A DNA stretch of 64,000 nucleotides from Galbibacter sp035306585 (GTDB taxonomy: Bacteria; Bacteroidota; Bacteroidia; Flavobacteriales; Flavobacteriaceae): assembly GCF_035306585.1 (NCBI RefSeq), contig NZ_DATGNU010000043.1, positions 9,693-73,692 on the forward strand, given 5' to 3'. The notes below the pieces were generated by a model. It did no database searches and was not told the origin of the DNA. It saw only the letters and a program-made list of their open reading frames with translations. Position 1 is the stretch's first letter. The number at the start of each line of letters is the position of its first letter. This document shows positions 1 to 7,959 of the stretch, piece after piece. The position numbers and the translations under genes were made by a program.

Positions 1-8
1 GGAATCAC

Positions 9-1385
9 CTATGGGTTGGTCAAAATGAGTTTTCGAGATAAATAATTAAATCTAAAATACAAAAATATTGCTGCAATAGTGAGTCCAGATAATAAACCTA
101 TCCAAATTCCCATATTACCCAGATCTGTTTTAAGTCCTAAATAGTACGAAATTGGAAATCCGACCAGCCAGTAGGCAACAAAGGTAATAGCCGTTGGCAC
201 CTTTACATCTTGAAGACCTCTTAACGCCCCTAAAAAGGCAATTTGTAAACCGTCAGATATTTGAAAAAAGGCTGCCACTAATAATAATTGAGAAGCAATC
301 ATAATAACCTGATTATTGTCAGCTAAGTTTACCAGATCATTTTGATCTAAATAAACCGTTGGAAGCCAATTTCTAAAAATAATAAAACACAAGGCAAAGA
401 CCACCTCAATTAAAAATGTAAGACAAAACACCGAGATCGCAATTCGACGAAGCTCCTTATAATCTTTGAGTCCTTTCTGATTCCCCACTCGTATCATGGC
501 TGCAACACTTAATCCAACGCCAACCATGTAGGTCATACTCGATAGGTTAAGGGCAATCTGATTGGCCGCCTGAGGGTTGGTTCCAAGAACACCACTAAGC
601 CATACAGCAGCGGTAAAAATTCCAACCTCAAAAAACATTTGTAAGGCCGAAGGAAGCCCTAAATCAGCTACTTTTTTCAACATTGATTTCTCGATGATTC
701 GCCACTTAAAGTTGACTAGATACGGTTTTATCTTATTGTTTTTCATAAATAAATACCATAGGTAGGCAACCATTCCAAAACGAGACACTAACGTCCCAAT
801 TGCAGCACCAATGATACCCAATTCCGGGAATCCAAATTTACCGTAAATCAAAAGATAATTTAGCCCTATGTTAACAACATTGGCAACTACAGTGGCGTAC
901 ATTGGATATTTCGTCTGTGAAAGACCGTCAGAGAATTGCTTCATAGCCTGAAAGACCACTAGGGGTACCAAAGAAAAAGCCACCAAATCCAAATAAGGTA
1001 AGGCCAATTCCACCACTTCTAAGGGCTGATCCATGGAGTACATGAGCGGTTTTGCAATTAAGAGTAGACCAAATAAAATAAGGCCGATAACAGTACACAA
1101 CAACAAGCCATGTTTAAAAGAGGATCGCCCACCTTCAATATCCCTGGCACCATCAGCTTCGGCTACCAGTGGAGTAATAGCCGTAGAAAAACCTATCCCT
1201 AAAGACATCGCAATAAAAACAAAACTATTCCCAAGTGATACCGCGGCTAATTCCGTAGTTCCCAGCTGTCCTACCATTATATTGTCGGCAAAAGCGACAA
1301 AGGTATGTCCTAACATCCCTAGTATAACTGGAAACGCTAATTTTAAATTATATGAAAACTCTTTTGTGTATTTTGCAAAAACCAT
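9..1385 (-). CDS. MATE family multidrug/Na+ efflux transporter
   Basis: This 458-residue inner-membrane protein probably exports drugs or metabolites in exchange for Na+ or H+. It is hydrophobic throughout, with about twelve membrane segments arranged as two MatE repeats. The N-terminal part carries the typical GMLGHTFVAFADNIMVGQLG segment, with the DNIMVG signature near residues 34-39, and a second repeat starts near residue 245. The length matches the NorM/DinF-like families. It reads toward the left edge and is complete. The substrate cannot be inferred from sequence or neighbours. The family call is secure, the substrate open. Confidence 0.93.
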   Translation of the reverse strand: MVFAKYTKEFSYNLKLAFPVILGMLGHTFVAFADNIMVGQLGTTELAAVSLGNSFVFIAMSLGIGFSTAITPLVAEADGARDIEGGRSSFKHGLLLCTVIGLILFGLLLIAKPLMYSMDQPLEVVELALPYLDLVAFSLVPLVVFQAMKQFSDGLSQTKYPMYATVVANVVNIGLNYLLIYGKFGFPELGIIGAAIGTLVSRFGMVAYLWYLFMKNNKIKPYLVNFKWRIIEKSMLKKVADLGLPSALQMFFEVGIFTAAVWLSGVLGTNPQAANQIALNLSSMTYMVGVGLSVAAMIRVGNQKGLKDYKELRRIAISVFCLTFLIEVVFALCFIIFRNWLPTVYLDQNDLVNLADNNQVIMIASQLLLVAAFFQISDGLQIAFLGALRGLQDVKVPTAITFVAYWLVGFPISYYLGLKTDLGNMGIWIGLLSGLTIAAIFLYFRFNYLSRKLILTNP

Positions 1386-1554
1386 CCCAAAAATTTAAGA
1401 CGGCAAAGATACATCTTACCCATTCGACGACCTAATGTATGCGGAGGTTTCAAAAGTTAAAAAATTGCAAAGATTAGCAGCACACCTTTTGCACCAATGA
1501 CCACTTATAAACCGATCCTACCAACCAAAATCCATTGCAGCATTCGATATAAAT

Positions 1555-2331
1555 CTAAAGTGTTTTAGCCTCCTGCCAGTAAAGATCCATCTCAGCAAGG
1601 GTCATTTCACAGAGCGGTTTATTCAAGGATTTGGCTTTTTGTTCTAAATACTGGAATCGTTGGATAAACTTCTTATTGGTTCTCTCTAAGGCATTCTCTG
1701 GATTAATTTTTAGAAATCGTGCATAATTAATCATCGAAAACAAGACATCACCAAATTCAGCTTCCATTTTATCCGGATCCCCATTGTTGACCTCCAATTG
1801 AAATTCTGCCAATTCTTCCTTTACTTTTTCATACACCTGTTCTGGTTCTTCCCAATCGAATCCAACGCCAGCAACCTTATCCTGGATACGATTGGCCTTA
1901 ACCAAGGCCGGTAAGCTTTTCGGCACCCCTGATAGAACGCTTTTATTGCCTTCCTTTAGTTTTAAGTTTTCCCAGTTTCGCTTCACATCCTCTTCGTTTT
2001 CTACCTTTATATCACCATAAATATGAGGATGTCGGTGAATTAATTTTTCACAGATTTCATTAGCGACATCTGCTATATCAAAATCATTGGTTTCACTTCC
2101 TATTTTGGCATAAAAAACAATATGCAGTAAAACATCTCCTAATTCCTTTTTAATCTCAGCTAGATCATTATCCAAAATAGCATCTCCCAATTCATAGGTC
2201 TCCTCAATAGTAAGATGTCTTAGAGATTGCATGGTCTGTTTCTTATCCCACGGACATTGCTCTCTTAGCTCATCCATAATGGTTAAAAGCCTATCAAATG
2301 CTTTCAGTTGCGCTTCTCTGGAATTACTCAT
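1555..2331 (-). CDS. mazG: Nucleoside triphosphate pyrophosphohydrolase MazG
   Basis: MazG hydrolyses (d)NTPs to the monophosphate and pyrophosphate, a cytoplasmic nucleotide-pool cleaning role. Two tandem MazG domains are visible. The first has EETYE followed by KKELGD, the second has KEELAEFQLE followed by EAEFGD; these acidic clusters bind Mg2+. The open frame extends upstream to 2370, but I choose the ATG at 2331 (MSNSREAQ), because family members start close to the AFDRLLTIMDELR segment. That gives 258 residues, close to the usual bacterial length. In the same orientation upstream lie DUF5606, def and ruvX, a housekeeping run. Confidence 0.95.
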   Translation of the reverse strand: MSNSREAQLKAFDRLLTIMDELREQCPWDKKQTMQSLRHLTIEETYELGDAILDNDLAEIKKELGDVLLHIVFYAKIGSETNDFDIADVANEICEKLIHRHPHIYGDIKVENEEDVKRNWENLKLKEGNKSVLSGVPKSLPALVKANRIQDKVAGVGFDWEEPEQVYEKVKEELAEFQLEVNNGDPDKMEAEFGDVLFSMINYARFLKINPENALERTNKKFIQRFQYLEQKAKSLNKPLCEMTLAEMDLYWQEAKTL

Positions 2332-2399
2332 TGTTTTTGACTTAAGGTTTATTTTTTCAAATGACTGCAATTTACAGTCTTTTTAAAAATTTAAGTAGA

Positions 2400-2662
2400 T
2401 CGGAAGGGATTAAATTCACTATCTACCCTTAGACAACACCCAGGATACGCTGCCCTACTGGTCGCTCCCATAAGGGGTTGTGCAAACCTTTCGATGTTCG
2501 TCTGACCACATTAGATCACGGCATTGCTCAGATTTTCTGTGGTAGAAGTGGTTATAAGGTTAAATTATTGACTGTATGTCAGCAGCTTATCCTTGTATTT
2601 GCGCACTATAAGGGCGTGCTTACGGACTTTCACCCTAAAGTTTTCGCCCATGCTAGGCGCAT
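2400..2662 (-). other. Possible group II intron domain I RNA relic
   Basis: Between mazG and the terminator of the DUF5606 gene lies about 260 bases of higher-GC, RNA-like sequence without a credible protein. On the minus strand it opens with TGCGCCTAGCATGGGCG, then GGGTGAAAGTCC about 10 nt later, and further on CAGACGAACATCGAAAGG. These resemble the 5' end and domain I of bacterial group II introns. No reverse transcriptase frame and no domain V/VI hairpin are present, so it would be a 5' fragment. The assignment rests on recalled consensus only; another structured RNA is possible. Confidence 0.35.
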
Positions 2663-2703
2663 TAAAAAAAAAGAGCCATCCTACAACAGTGTATGACAGC
2701 TCT
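2663..2703 (-). terminator. Rho-independent terminator after the DUF5606 gene
   Basis: On the minus strand a stem begins AGAGCTGTCATAC and closes with GTAGGATGGCTCT around an ACTGTT loop, with one internal mismatch and two wobble pairs. A run of nine T follows. It sits 30 nt after the DUF5606 stop codon. Confidence 0.8.
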
Positions 2704-2732
2704 ATTTATTATGATAATAAGTAAAAACTAGG

Positions 2733-3185
2733 TTATTCGTCCTGCTTTTTCTCATTTTGTTCTTCCTGCTTCCCTTGAGCTTCATCTTGCTCCAGGGTAT
2801 CAAAATCTGTAATTCCTTTATCGTGGAGCAGGTTATACCACTGAATAATTTTCTTGATATCACTTGCATACACACGGTCCTCATCATAATCTGGTAGAAC
2901 TTCGAAAAAATATTCTTCCAATTTAATTTTTGGATCCTTATGACTTATCTGAGTTTTACCGCCATTTTCTTTTTCTTTAATCTTGTTAAAGACCTCTTTC
3001 AAAGGAACCTCCTCTTCCAAGGTATAAATCGCTATTTCAGAAAGTAAGCTCACATTGTTTTTGAGCCCTACACTTAGCTTCTTTCCATCAATTAAAGATT
3101 CCGCAACAAATCCACTACGTGTTTGTGCTTTTAGTTCATATAGCCCTGGTTTCCCGGAAATCGATAATATTTTTTCTAAACCCAT
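2733..3185 (-). CDS. DUF5606 domain-containing protein
   Basis: This is a 150-residue soluble protein of unknown function found in Bacteroidota. The N-terminal half (about residues 1-70) has the family pattern MGLEKILSISGKPGLYEL with a conserved FVAESLIDGK segment. The middle predicts an alpha-helical region with YDEDRVYASDIKKIIQWYNLL near residues 97-117. The tail is a low-complexity acidic/Gln stretch ending in EEQNEKKQDE. It lies 59 nt downstream of def in the same direction, an arrangement I recall as common in flavobacteria. No enzymatic motif is visible. Confidence 0.88.
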   Translation of the reverse strand: MGLEKILSISGKPGLYELKAQTRSGFVAESLIDGKKLSVGLKNNVSLLSEIAIYTLEEEVPLKEVFNKIKEKENGGKTQISHKDPKIKLEEYFFEVLPDYDEDRVYASDIKKIIQWYNLLHDKGITDFDTLEQDEAQGKQEEQNEKKQDE

Positions 3186-3244
3186 ATATCACTTTAAATT
3201 TTGAGTGCGCAAATATCTGTGCTTTGCGCAAATAAACAAAATGA

Positions 3245-3835
3245 TTATCTCCCTTTTTTAGCATCTGGGAATTTCATCCTGTAATCCACATTTATTTTTC
3301 CTTTCGAAATATTACCCAACTTACCTTTTAGCAATCGCTTTTTAAGACTTGATAATTTGTCTGTGAACAAAATACCTTCAATATGATCGTATTCATGCTG
3401 AATCACACGAGCAGCCAGGCCATCATATTCTTCCACCACTTTGTTAAAATCAGCATCAAGGTATTCAATTTTAATTCGCTCACAGCGTGAGACATCCTCT
3501 CTAACTTCCGGGATACTCAAACACCCCTCGTTAAAGCTCCACTGCTCACCAGTCTCCTGAATAATCTTAGGATTTATAAAAACTTTTTTAAGCCCTGCTA
3601 GGAACGCACGCTGTTGGTCTGATAAGTCTTCATCCTCGGCAAAGGGACTCGTATCGATTATAAATAAACGAATAGCGAGCCCAACTTGTGGAGCGGCCAG
3701 ACCTACTCCATAAGCATTATACATGGTTTCGAACATATTTTCAATAAGGGTATCCAAATTTGGATAATCTTTTGAAATATCTTTCCCAACCCTTCGAAGA
3801 ACAGGATCGCCATAGGCAGTAATCGGTAATATCAT
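3245..3835 (-). CDS. def: Peptide deformylase
   Basis: The enzyme removes the N-formyl group from nascent proteins in the cytoplasm, using a bound metal. All three signature motifs are present: GVGLAAPQVG (motif 1), EGCLSIPE with the metal-binding Cys (motif 2), and QHEYDHIEG with the two metal-binding His and the catalytic Glu (motif 3). At 196 residues it has the usual flavobacterial length, with an acidic insertion (SPFAEDEDLSDQQ) after motif 1. A TATTTTTG promoter box lies 25 nt upstream. It sits in the mazG-DUF5606-def-ruvX run. Confidence 0.97.
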   Translation of the reverse strand: MILPITAYGDPVLRRVGKDISKDYPNLDTLIENMFETMYNAYGVGLAAPQVGLAIRLFIIDTSPFAEDEDLSDQQRAFLAGLKKVFINPKIIQETGEQWSFNEGCLSIPEVREDVSRCERIKIEYLDADFNKVVEEYDGLAARVIQHEYDHIEGILFTDKLSSLKKRLLKGKLGNISKGKINVDYRMKFPDAKKGR

Positions 3836-3859
3836 AATATTCTTTTTCGATTAAGAGTG

Positions 3860-3867
3860 CAAAAATA
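3860..3867 (-). promoter_or_regulatory. def promoter -7 box
   Basis: TATTTTTG on the minus strand matches the Bacteroidota -7 consensus TAnnTTTG exactly and lies 24-31 nt upstream of the def ATG. No strong -33 TTG was confirmed. Confidence 0.5.
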
Positions 3868-3998
3868 CAAAGTAAATACGAAAAATATAGTGTAAAGAAT
3901 TAAAAGAAAGGTTAAACACTTATACACTTCGATACTTTTACAGACAAAAGGCTATCATCCTGTTAGGCAATATGGAACGGTAAAAATGAGCGGATTTC

Positions 3999-4421
3999 CT
4001 ATTGGACAATTACCTTTTTAGCGGATTGATAATTAGGGGTAGAGATGTTTAAAATATAAACGCCACTGTCCAAATCCGATACACTAAAGGAAAAAGCCAT
4101 CCTATTGGTCTCTAAAATCTTCACCACCTTTCCGGTAATATCGTAAAAAGCAAGCTTCTTTGTCCCAGGATCATTTGTTGTAATATGTAACATATCTTTA
4201 CGCTTGACAGGATTTGGAAAGACCTTTAAAGAATTCTCCACAGGCGCTGCGTAAAAAGCCAACATTAAGTCCAGGTTTAATGAAGTTAGTATGGGTGCAT
4301 TGAAATCAGATTGTTCATGAGCTACTGCTTGGGGCACTATCTCAGCATCCTCTCCCACATTAGCAGGGAATGCCATTTGAATAAATAAAAATATAAGTAG
4401 GGTAATTCTCATCTCATTCAC
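3999..4421 (-). CDS. Small secreted protein with T9SS C-terminal sorting domain
   Basis: This 140-residue protein starts with a signal peptide (hydrophobic core LLIFLFIQMAFPA); the second Met (residue 4) is an equally good start. After a short linker of about 40 residues it consists of a type A T9SS sorting domain, recognisable by KVFPNPVKRKDMLHI near residue 65, KLAFYDITGKVV, then DLDSGVYILNI and a C-terminal KKVIVQ. The domain directs export through the type IX secretion system and surface attachment or release. There is almost no cargo: about 35 residues between the signal peptide and the sorting domain. It lies alone between def and ruvX. The cargo function is unknown. Confidence 0.85.
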   Translation of the reverse strand: MNEMRITLLIFLFIQMAFPANVGEDAEIVPQAVAHEQSDFNAPILTSLNLDLMLAFYAAPVENSLKVFPNPVKRKDMLHITTNDPGTKKLAFYDITGKVVKILETNRMAFSFSVSDLDSGVYILNISTPNYQSAKKVIVQ

Positions 4422-4578
4422 TTTATTTTTAGATTAGACTTTATTTAATAATTCGCTATAAAACTTTGGGGAGCTCTATAAACAAATTTAATAAAAATTC
4501 CTTTTTCTTTCTACTATATCTGTAAGATGTAGTATTTTTTGGTTGAATTTAACGTTTTAAACCTCAACCCCTTATAAT

Positions 4579-4989
4579 TTAACGATTGTACAAATATGAT
4601 TGCAAAATTACCGTTGCACTCACTTTATCCAAAAGTTCCTTTTTCCGTCGATCTTTCTTCTTTACCCCTGCATCCAGCATACTTTGAAAAGCAATTTTAG
4701 AGGTAAACCGCTCATCTATTCGTACCACAGAAATCTCTGGGAGTTCTTTATTGAGGGCTATGATAAATTGCTGAATTTTATGTTCCACCTCTGAAGGCTC
4801 GTTATTAAGCCGCCTAGGCTGTCCTACAACAATGCGTTCCACTTGTTCCTTTGACACATAATCCTTTAAATATTTCAATAAATCTTTGGTGCTTACCGTG
4901 GTAAGGCCAGAGGCGATTATTTGTAAAGGATCCGTTACGGCAATTCCCGTGCGTTTTTCTCCATAATCTATTGCTAGTATCCTTGCCAT
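4579..4989 (-). CDS. ruvX: Putative pre-16S rRNA nuclease / Holliday junction resolvase-like RuvX (YqgF)
   Basis: This is a 136-residue RNase H-fold nuclease thought to mature the 5' end of 16S rRNA. The first strand has the metal-binding Asp in RILAIDYGEKRTGIAVTD. The middle has IVVGQPRRLNNEPSE, and the acidic DERFTSKIA motif follows near residues 92-100. A C-terminal Asp lies in the LLDKVSATVILQSYL helix. The length is typical of the family. A TATTTTTG box lies 18 nt upstream of the start. Its position near def is commonly seen in flavobacteria. Confidence 0.94.
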   Translation of the reverse strand: MARILAIDYGEKRTGIAVTDPLQIIASGLTTVSTKDLLKYLKDYVSKEQVERIVVGQPRRLNNEPSEVEHKIQQFIIALNKELPEISVVRIDERFTSKIAFQSMLDAGVKKKDRRKKELLDKVSATVILQSYLYNR

Positions 4990-5006
4990 TGTAAAATGCT
5001 TTACAA

Positions 5007-5014
5007 CAAAAATA
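5007..5014 (-). promoter_or_regulatory. ruvX promoter -7 box
   Basis: The minus strand reads TATTTTTG, an exact TAnnTTTG match, 18-25 nt upstream of the ruvX ATG. Confidence 0.5.
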
Positions 5015-5249
5015 CGTCTAAAATCAAGTCTTGGATTTTAGAGCACAAGAACTTATCCATGAAGTTATTCACAATTCATGGTATTGATAAACCAACACGC
5101 TTCAATATTAGTGACTTATACCATTATTGTCAAAAGAATGTTAAGAGCCATATTGGTGGCCAACAACCAAGCAAAGGATGTTTTTTATAAACAAATCACC
5201 TATTAATGTTATAGCTATCAAATCCTTTTAAAAATACAAACAACAAACT

Positions 5250-5257
5250 TATATTTG
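5250..5257 (+). promoter_or_regulatory. dapD promoter -7 box
   Basis: TATATTTG matches the TAnnTTTG consensus and ends 18 nt before the chosen dapD ATG at 5276. Confidence 0.5.
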
Positions 5258-5275
5258 TAACAAAATTTGATATTT

Positions 5276-6091
5276 ATGAATGCACTACGTACGATCATTG
5301 AAGCAGCCTGGGAAGACAGGGAGCTGTTAAAGAATAACGATACACAAAACTCCATTAGAGAGGTGGTGGACTTATTGGACAAAGGAAGTCTTCGAGTAGC
5401 AGAACCAACTAATAGCGGTTGGCAAGTCAATGAATGGGTAAAGAAAGCCGTGGTATTGTACTTCCCAATACAAAAGATGGAAACTTTAGAAGCTGGTCCG
5501 TTGGAATTCCATGATAAAATTCCATTAAAAAGAAATTATGCGGAGAAAGGAATTCGCGTAGTTCCACATGCCGTAGCTCGACACGGAGCATATATTTCTC
5601 CTGGAACCATCCTAATGCCAAGTTATGTAAATATTGGAGCTTATGTAGATGAAGGTACCATGGTCGATACCTGGGCAACAGTTGGTAGCTGTGCTCAAAT
5701 TGGAAAAAACGTACACTTAAGTGGCGGTGTAGGAATTGGAGGCGTCCTTGAACCTTTACAGGCAGCACCCGTTATTATAGAAGACAATGCCTTTTTGGGA
5801 TCTAGAAGTATCGTTGTAGAAGGTGTTCGGGTTGAAAAAGAAGCGGTGTTAGGTGCTAATGTTGTCTTGACTGCATCTACTAAAATTATTGATGTGACCT
5901 CAGATGAGCCTGTGGAGATGAAAGGTTTTGTTCCAGCTCGTTCGGTAGTAATTCCAGGAAGCTATACCAAAAAATTCCCAGCAGGAGAATACCAAGTTCC
6001 TTGTGCACTAATTATTGGCCGTCGTAAAGAGAGTACTAACAAGAAGACCTCTTTAAACGATGCCTTAAGAGAATACAATGTAGCCGTTTAG
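5276..6091 (+). CDS. dapD: 2,3,4,5-tetrahydropyridine-2,6-dicarboxylate N-succinyltransferase
   Basis: DapD transfers succinyl from succinyl-CoA to tetrahydrodipicolinate in the succinylase branch of lysine/meso-DAP synthesis. The protein has a helical N-terminal domain (MNALRTIIEAAWEDRELL) and a left-handed beta-helix of hexapeptide repeats from about residue 110 to 210 (MPSYVNIGAYVDEGTMVDTW, then GSCAQIGKNVHLSGG). It closes with VIPGSYTKKF and VPCALIIGRR, the CoA/substrate-binding end. The open frame begins at 5267, but the ATG at 5276 gives the canonical N-terminus and 271 residues. A strong terminator follows at 6119. lysA, a later step of the pathway, lies elsewhere in the window at 23976. 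Confidence 0.97.
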   Translation: MNALRTIIEAAWEDRELLKNNDTQNSIREVVDLLDKGSLRVAEPTNSGWQVNEWVKKAVVLYFPIQKMETLEAGPLEFHDKIPLKRNYAEKGIRVVPHAVARHGAYISPGTILMPSYVNIGAYVDEGTMVDTWATVGSCAQIGKNVHLSGGVGIGGVLEPLQAAPVIIEDNAFLGSRSIVVEGVRVEKEAVLGANVVLTASTKIIDVTSDEPVEMKGFVPARSVVIPGSYTKKFPAGEYQVPCALIIGRRKESTNKKTSLNDALREYNVAV

Positions 6092-6118
6092 AAGTAAACT
6101 CTACCTATAACAGTACTT

Positions 6119-6160
6119 AAAACCTAGCTTAAGATCTCGCTTTAAGCTAGGTTTTATTTT
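6119..6160 (+). terminator. Rho-independent terminator after dapD
   Basis: A 14-bp perfect stem (AAAACCTAGCTTAA and TTAAGCTAGGTTTT) with a loop of about 9 nt is followed by ATTTTTTT. It lies 28 nt after the dapD stop. Confidence 0.88.
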
Positions 6161-6180
6161 TTTATTGCTCCACTACCCAA

Positions 6181-6188
6181 TATATTTG
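6181..6188 (+). promoter_or_regulatory. Promoter -7 box deciding the glycosyltransferase start
   Basis: TATATTTG is an exact TAnnTTTG match. It lies inside the longest open frame (from 6165) and 15 nt before an in-frame TTG at 6204, so it argues for the TTG as the real start. Confidence 0.5.
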
Positions 6189-6203
6189 CAAAAAAGCACC
6201 AAG

Positions 6204-6974
6204 TTGAGCACAAGCACTAAATTATCCGTGGTAATTATTACCTATAATGAGATTGAGTATATTGAGCAATGCATAGACAGCGTAATTTTTGCCGACGAGA
6301 TCATCGTTGTTGACTCCTTTAGCAACGATGGAACATGGGAATACCTACAAGGTCGACCAGAGGTTACAGCTCAACAACATCCCTTTGAGAATTTTACCAA
6401 ACAAAAATCCTATGCCTTAAGTCAAACAACAAATGATTGGATCTATTTCTTTGATGCTGATGAACGCGTTACTCCTAGACTGCAAAAAGAAATCATTCAA
6501 ACCATCAATGACCCCAACAGTTGTGATGCCTATTGGAATTACCGAAGTTTTATGTTTAAAAACGAGCGCTTGTATTTTAGTGGATGGCAGACAGATAAGG
6601 TATATCGTCTATTTCGAAAAAGTCGTTGCTCGTTTGTAGAGGACCGTATCGTTCATGAAACCCTAGAAGTTCGTGGGACCGAGGGAAAATTAAAAGAAAA
6701 GCTCCTTCACTACTCTTATAAAAACTACGAGGATTATAAGGGGAAAATGATACGGTATGGTCAGCTAAAAGCCAAACAAGCACATTTAAAAGGAAAAAAA
6801 TGGTCTATATTAAAGCAATATTTACGACCTGCTTGGAAGTTTTTTAATCATTATTTGCTGCGATTGGGAATACTTGATGGAAAAAAAGGAATAATCATAA
6901 GTTACTTAAATGCCTTAGGGGTATATGAACGCTTTCGCGAGCAGCGCGCTTTAGAGCTTAAGAATAAGCACTAA
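6204..6974 (+). CDS. Glycosyltransferase family 2 protein
   Basis: This is a GT-A fold glycosyltransferase of the WaaE/KdtX-like GT2 group, probably acting on lipopolysaccharide core or another surface glycan at the inner membrane. The N-terminus has LSVVIITYNEIEYIEQCI, then VDSFSNDGT and the metal-binding FFDADERV (a DxD-type motif). The C-terminal part is basic and aromatic (YLRPAWKFFNHYLLRLG), as in its paralogue at 8889. The start is chosen at TTG 6204 (256 residues): a TAnnTTTG box lies just upstream, and residues before it show no family similarity. The stop overlaps the convergent epimerase gene by 4 nt. Confidence 0.88.
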   Translation: MSTSTKLSVVIITYNEIEYIEQCIDSVIFADEIIVVDSFSNDGTWEYLQGRPEVTAQQHPFENFTKQKSYALSQTTNDWIYFFDADERVTPRLQKEIIQTINDPNSCDAYWNYRSFMFKNERLYFSGWQTDKVYRLFRKSRCSFVEDRIVHETLEVRGTEGKLKEKLLHYSYKNYEDYKGKMIRYGQLKAKQAHLKGKKWSILKQYLRPAWKFFNHYLLRLGILDGKKGIIISYLNALGVYERFREQRALELKNKH

Positions 6975-7912
6975 AGAAACTTTTCTTCATACCAGTGAAC
7001 CTGCGCTGTAAGACCATCTTTTAAACTCGTATTTGGATTATAACCTAGTAATTTACGTGCTTTATCAATAATGGCCGTAGTTTGTAATTGATCTCCAAGC
7101 CTTGGAGGATGCATCTGAATCGATGCTTTTATGCCAATAATCTCTTCAATAAGCGTTATACCTTGGCCAGTAGTGTAGGAAAGCTCTGTACCAACATTAA
7201 TAATCTCACCCCTAATGTGATCCTCTTTACCTATCACTGCGTCCATTGCTTGCACAACATCACCCACATAAGTAAAGCTACGAGAATGATTTTCACTGCC
7301 TTGAAAAAGTGGAAATGAAGTTTGTTCAAAAATTGATTTGATCAGTTTGGTGTATAATTTTTCTGGACGCTCTCTTGGGCCGTATACGGAATACAGGCGA
7401 AGTGAACAAGCAGAAATCTTTCCACTTCGGTGCGCTCCAAGGACCAATTGTTCAGCCGCCAGTTTAGTAACCCCATAAAAAGACACCGGTTTGGCAGCGG
7501 TGGTTTCTGGGAAAGTAGCCCTTTTTCCATAAATGGAAGAGGTGGCTATATTTATAAAAAGTTTTAATTTAGGACTTGAATCACAGACCCAGTCCAATAA
7601 ATTTTGGGTTGCACAAATGTTGTTTGCTACAAACTGGCTAAATTTGGTTGTTGTAGAAATTCCAGGTTGGGCAGCAAAATGAAAAACATAATCAAAGTCA
7701 TTTGGAAGTTTTACACTTAAGTCACCCTGTAAATCTGCCTCAATAAAAACAACCCCAGATTTCACAATATCGTGTTGATTCAACTTCTTTAATGACAAAT
7801 CGTAATAGGGATCAAAATTATCTACACCATATACTTGGTGTCCTTGGGTGGCAAAATATTCTGCACAATGTGAACCTATAAACCCGGCTGCACCGGTAAC
7901 CAAAATCTTCAT
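6971..7912 (-). CDS. NAD-dependent sugar-nucleotide epimerase/dehydratase
   Basis: This extended short-chain dehydrogenase of 313 residues most resembles UDP-glucuronate or UDP-glucose 4-epimerases, which would supply a sugar nucleotide for surface glycan synthesis. The Rossmann motif GAAGFIGSHCAEYF (TGxxGxxG type) is at residues 7-20. VDNFDPYYD follows, then the catalytic Ser/Tyr/Lys set around SSIYGK and SFYGVTKLAAEQ (YxxxK). The substrate-binding region includes YSVYGPRERPEKLYTK. It is 47 nt downstream of the glycosyltransferase at 7960 in the same direction, so probably co-transcribed. The exact substrate is not resolved. Confidence 0.88.
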   Translation of the reverse strand: MKILVTGAAGFIGSHCAEYFATQGHQVYGVDNFDPYYDLSLKKLNQHDIVKSGVVFIEADLQGDLSVKLPNDFDYVFHFAAQPGISTTTKFSQFVANNICATQNLLDWVCDSSPKLKLFINIATSSIYGKRATFPETTAAKPVSFYGVTKLAAEQLVLGAHRSGKISACSLRLYSVYGPRERPEKLYTKLIKSIFEQTSFPLFQGSENHSRSFTYVGDVVQAMDAVIGKEDHIRGEIINVGTELSYTTGQGITLIEEIIGIKASIQMHPPRLGDQLQTTAIIDKARKLLGYNPNTSLKDGLTAQVHWYEEKFL

Positions 7913-7959
7913 CAGTTTGTTTTTTTTTACTTAAAAAGACACCGCTTAAATTCTTTTGG

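Noticed and set aside
2400..2662. RNase P RNA as identity of the RNA-like segment
   Set aside because: GTGAAAGTCC and CCACAGAAAA resemble parts of RNase P RNA, but the GAGGAAAGTCCGGGC core and the conserved 3' partner are missing; the 5' part fits a group II intron better.
2478..2696. Plus-strand open frame of 72 residues
   Set aside because: It runs antisense through the RNA-like segment and the terminator of the DUF5606 gene; composition is not protein-like.
4996..5190. Plus-strand open frame of 64 residues between ruvX and dapD
   Set aside because: It begins over the ruvX promoter on the opposite strand, shows no family similarity and has no promoter of its own.
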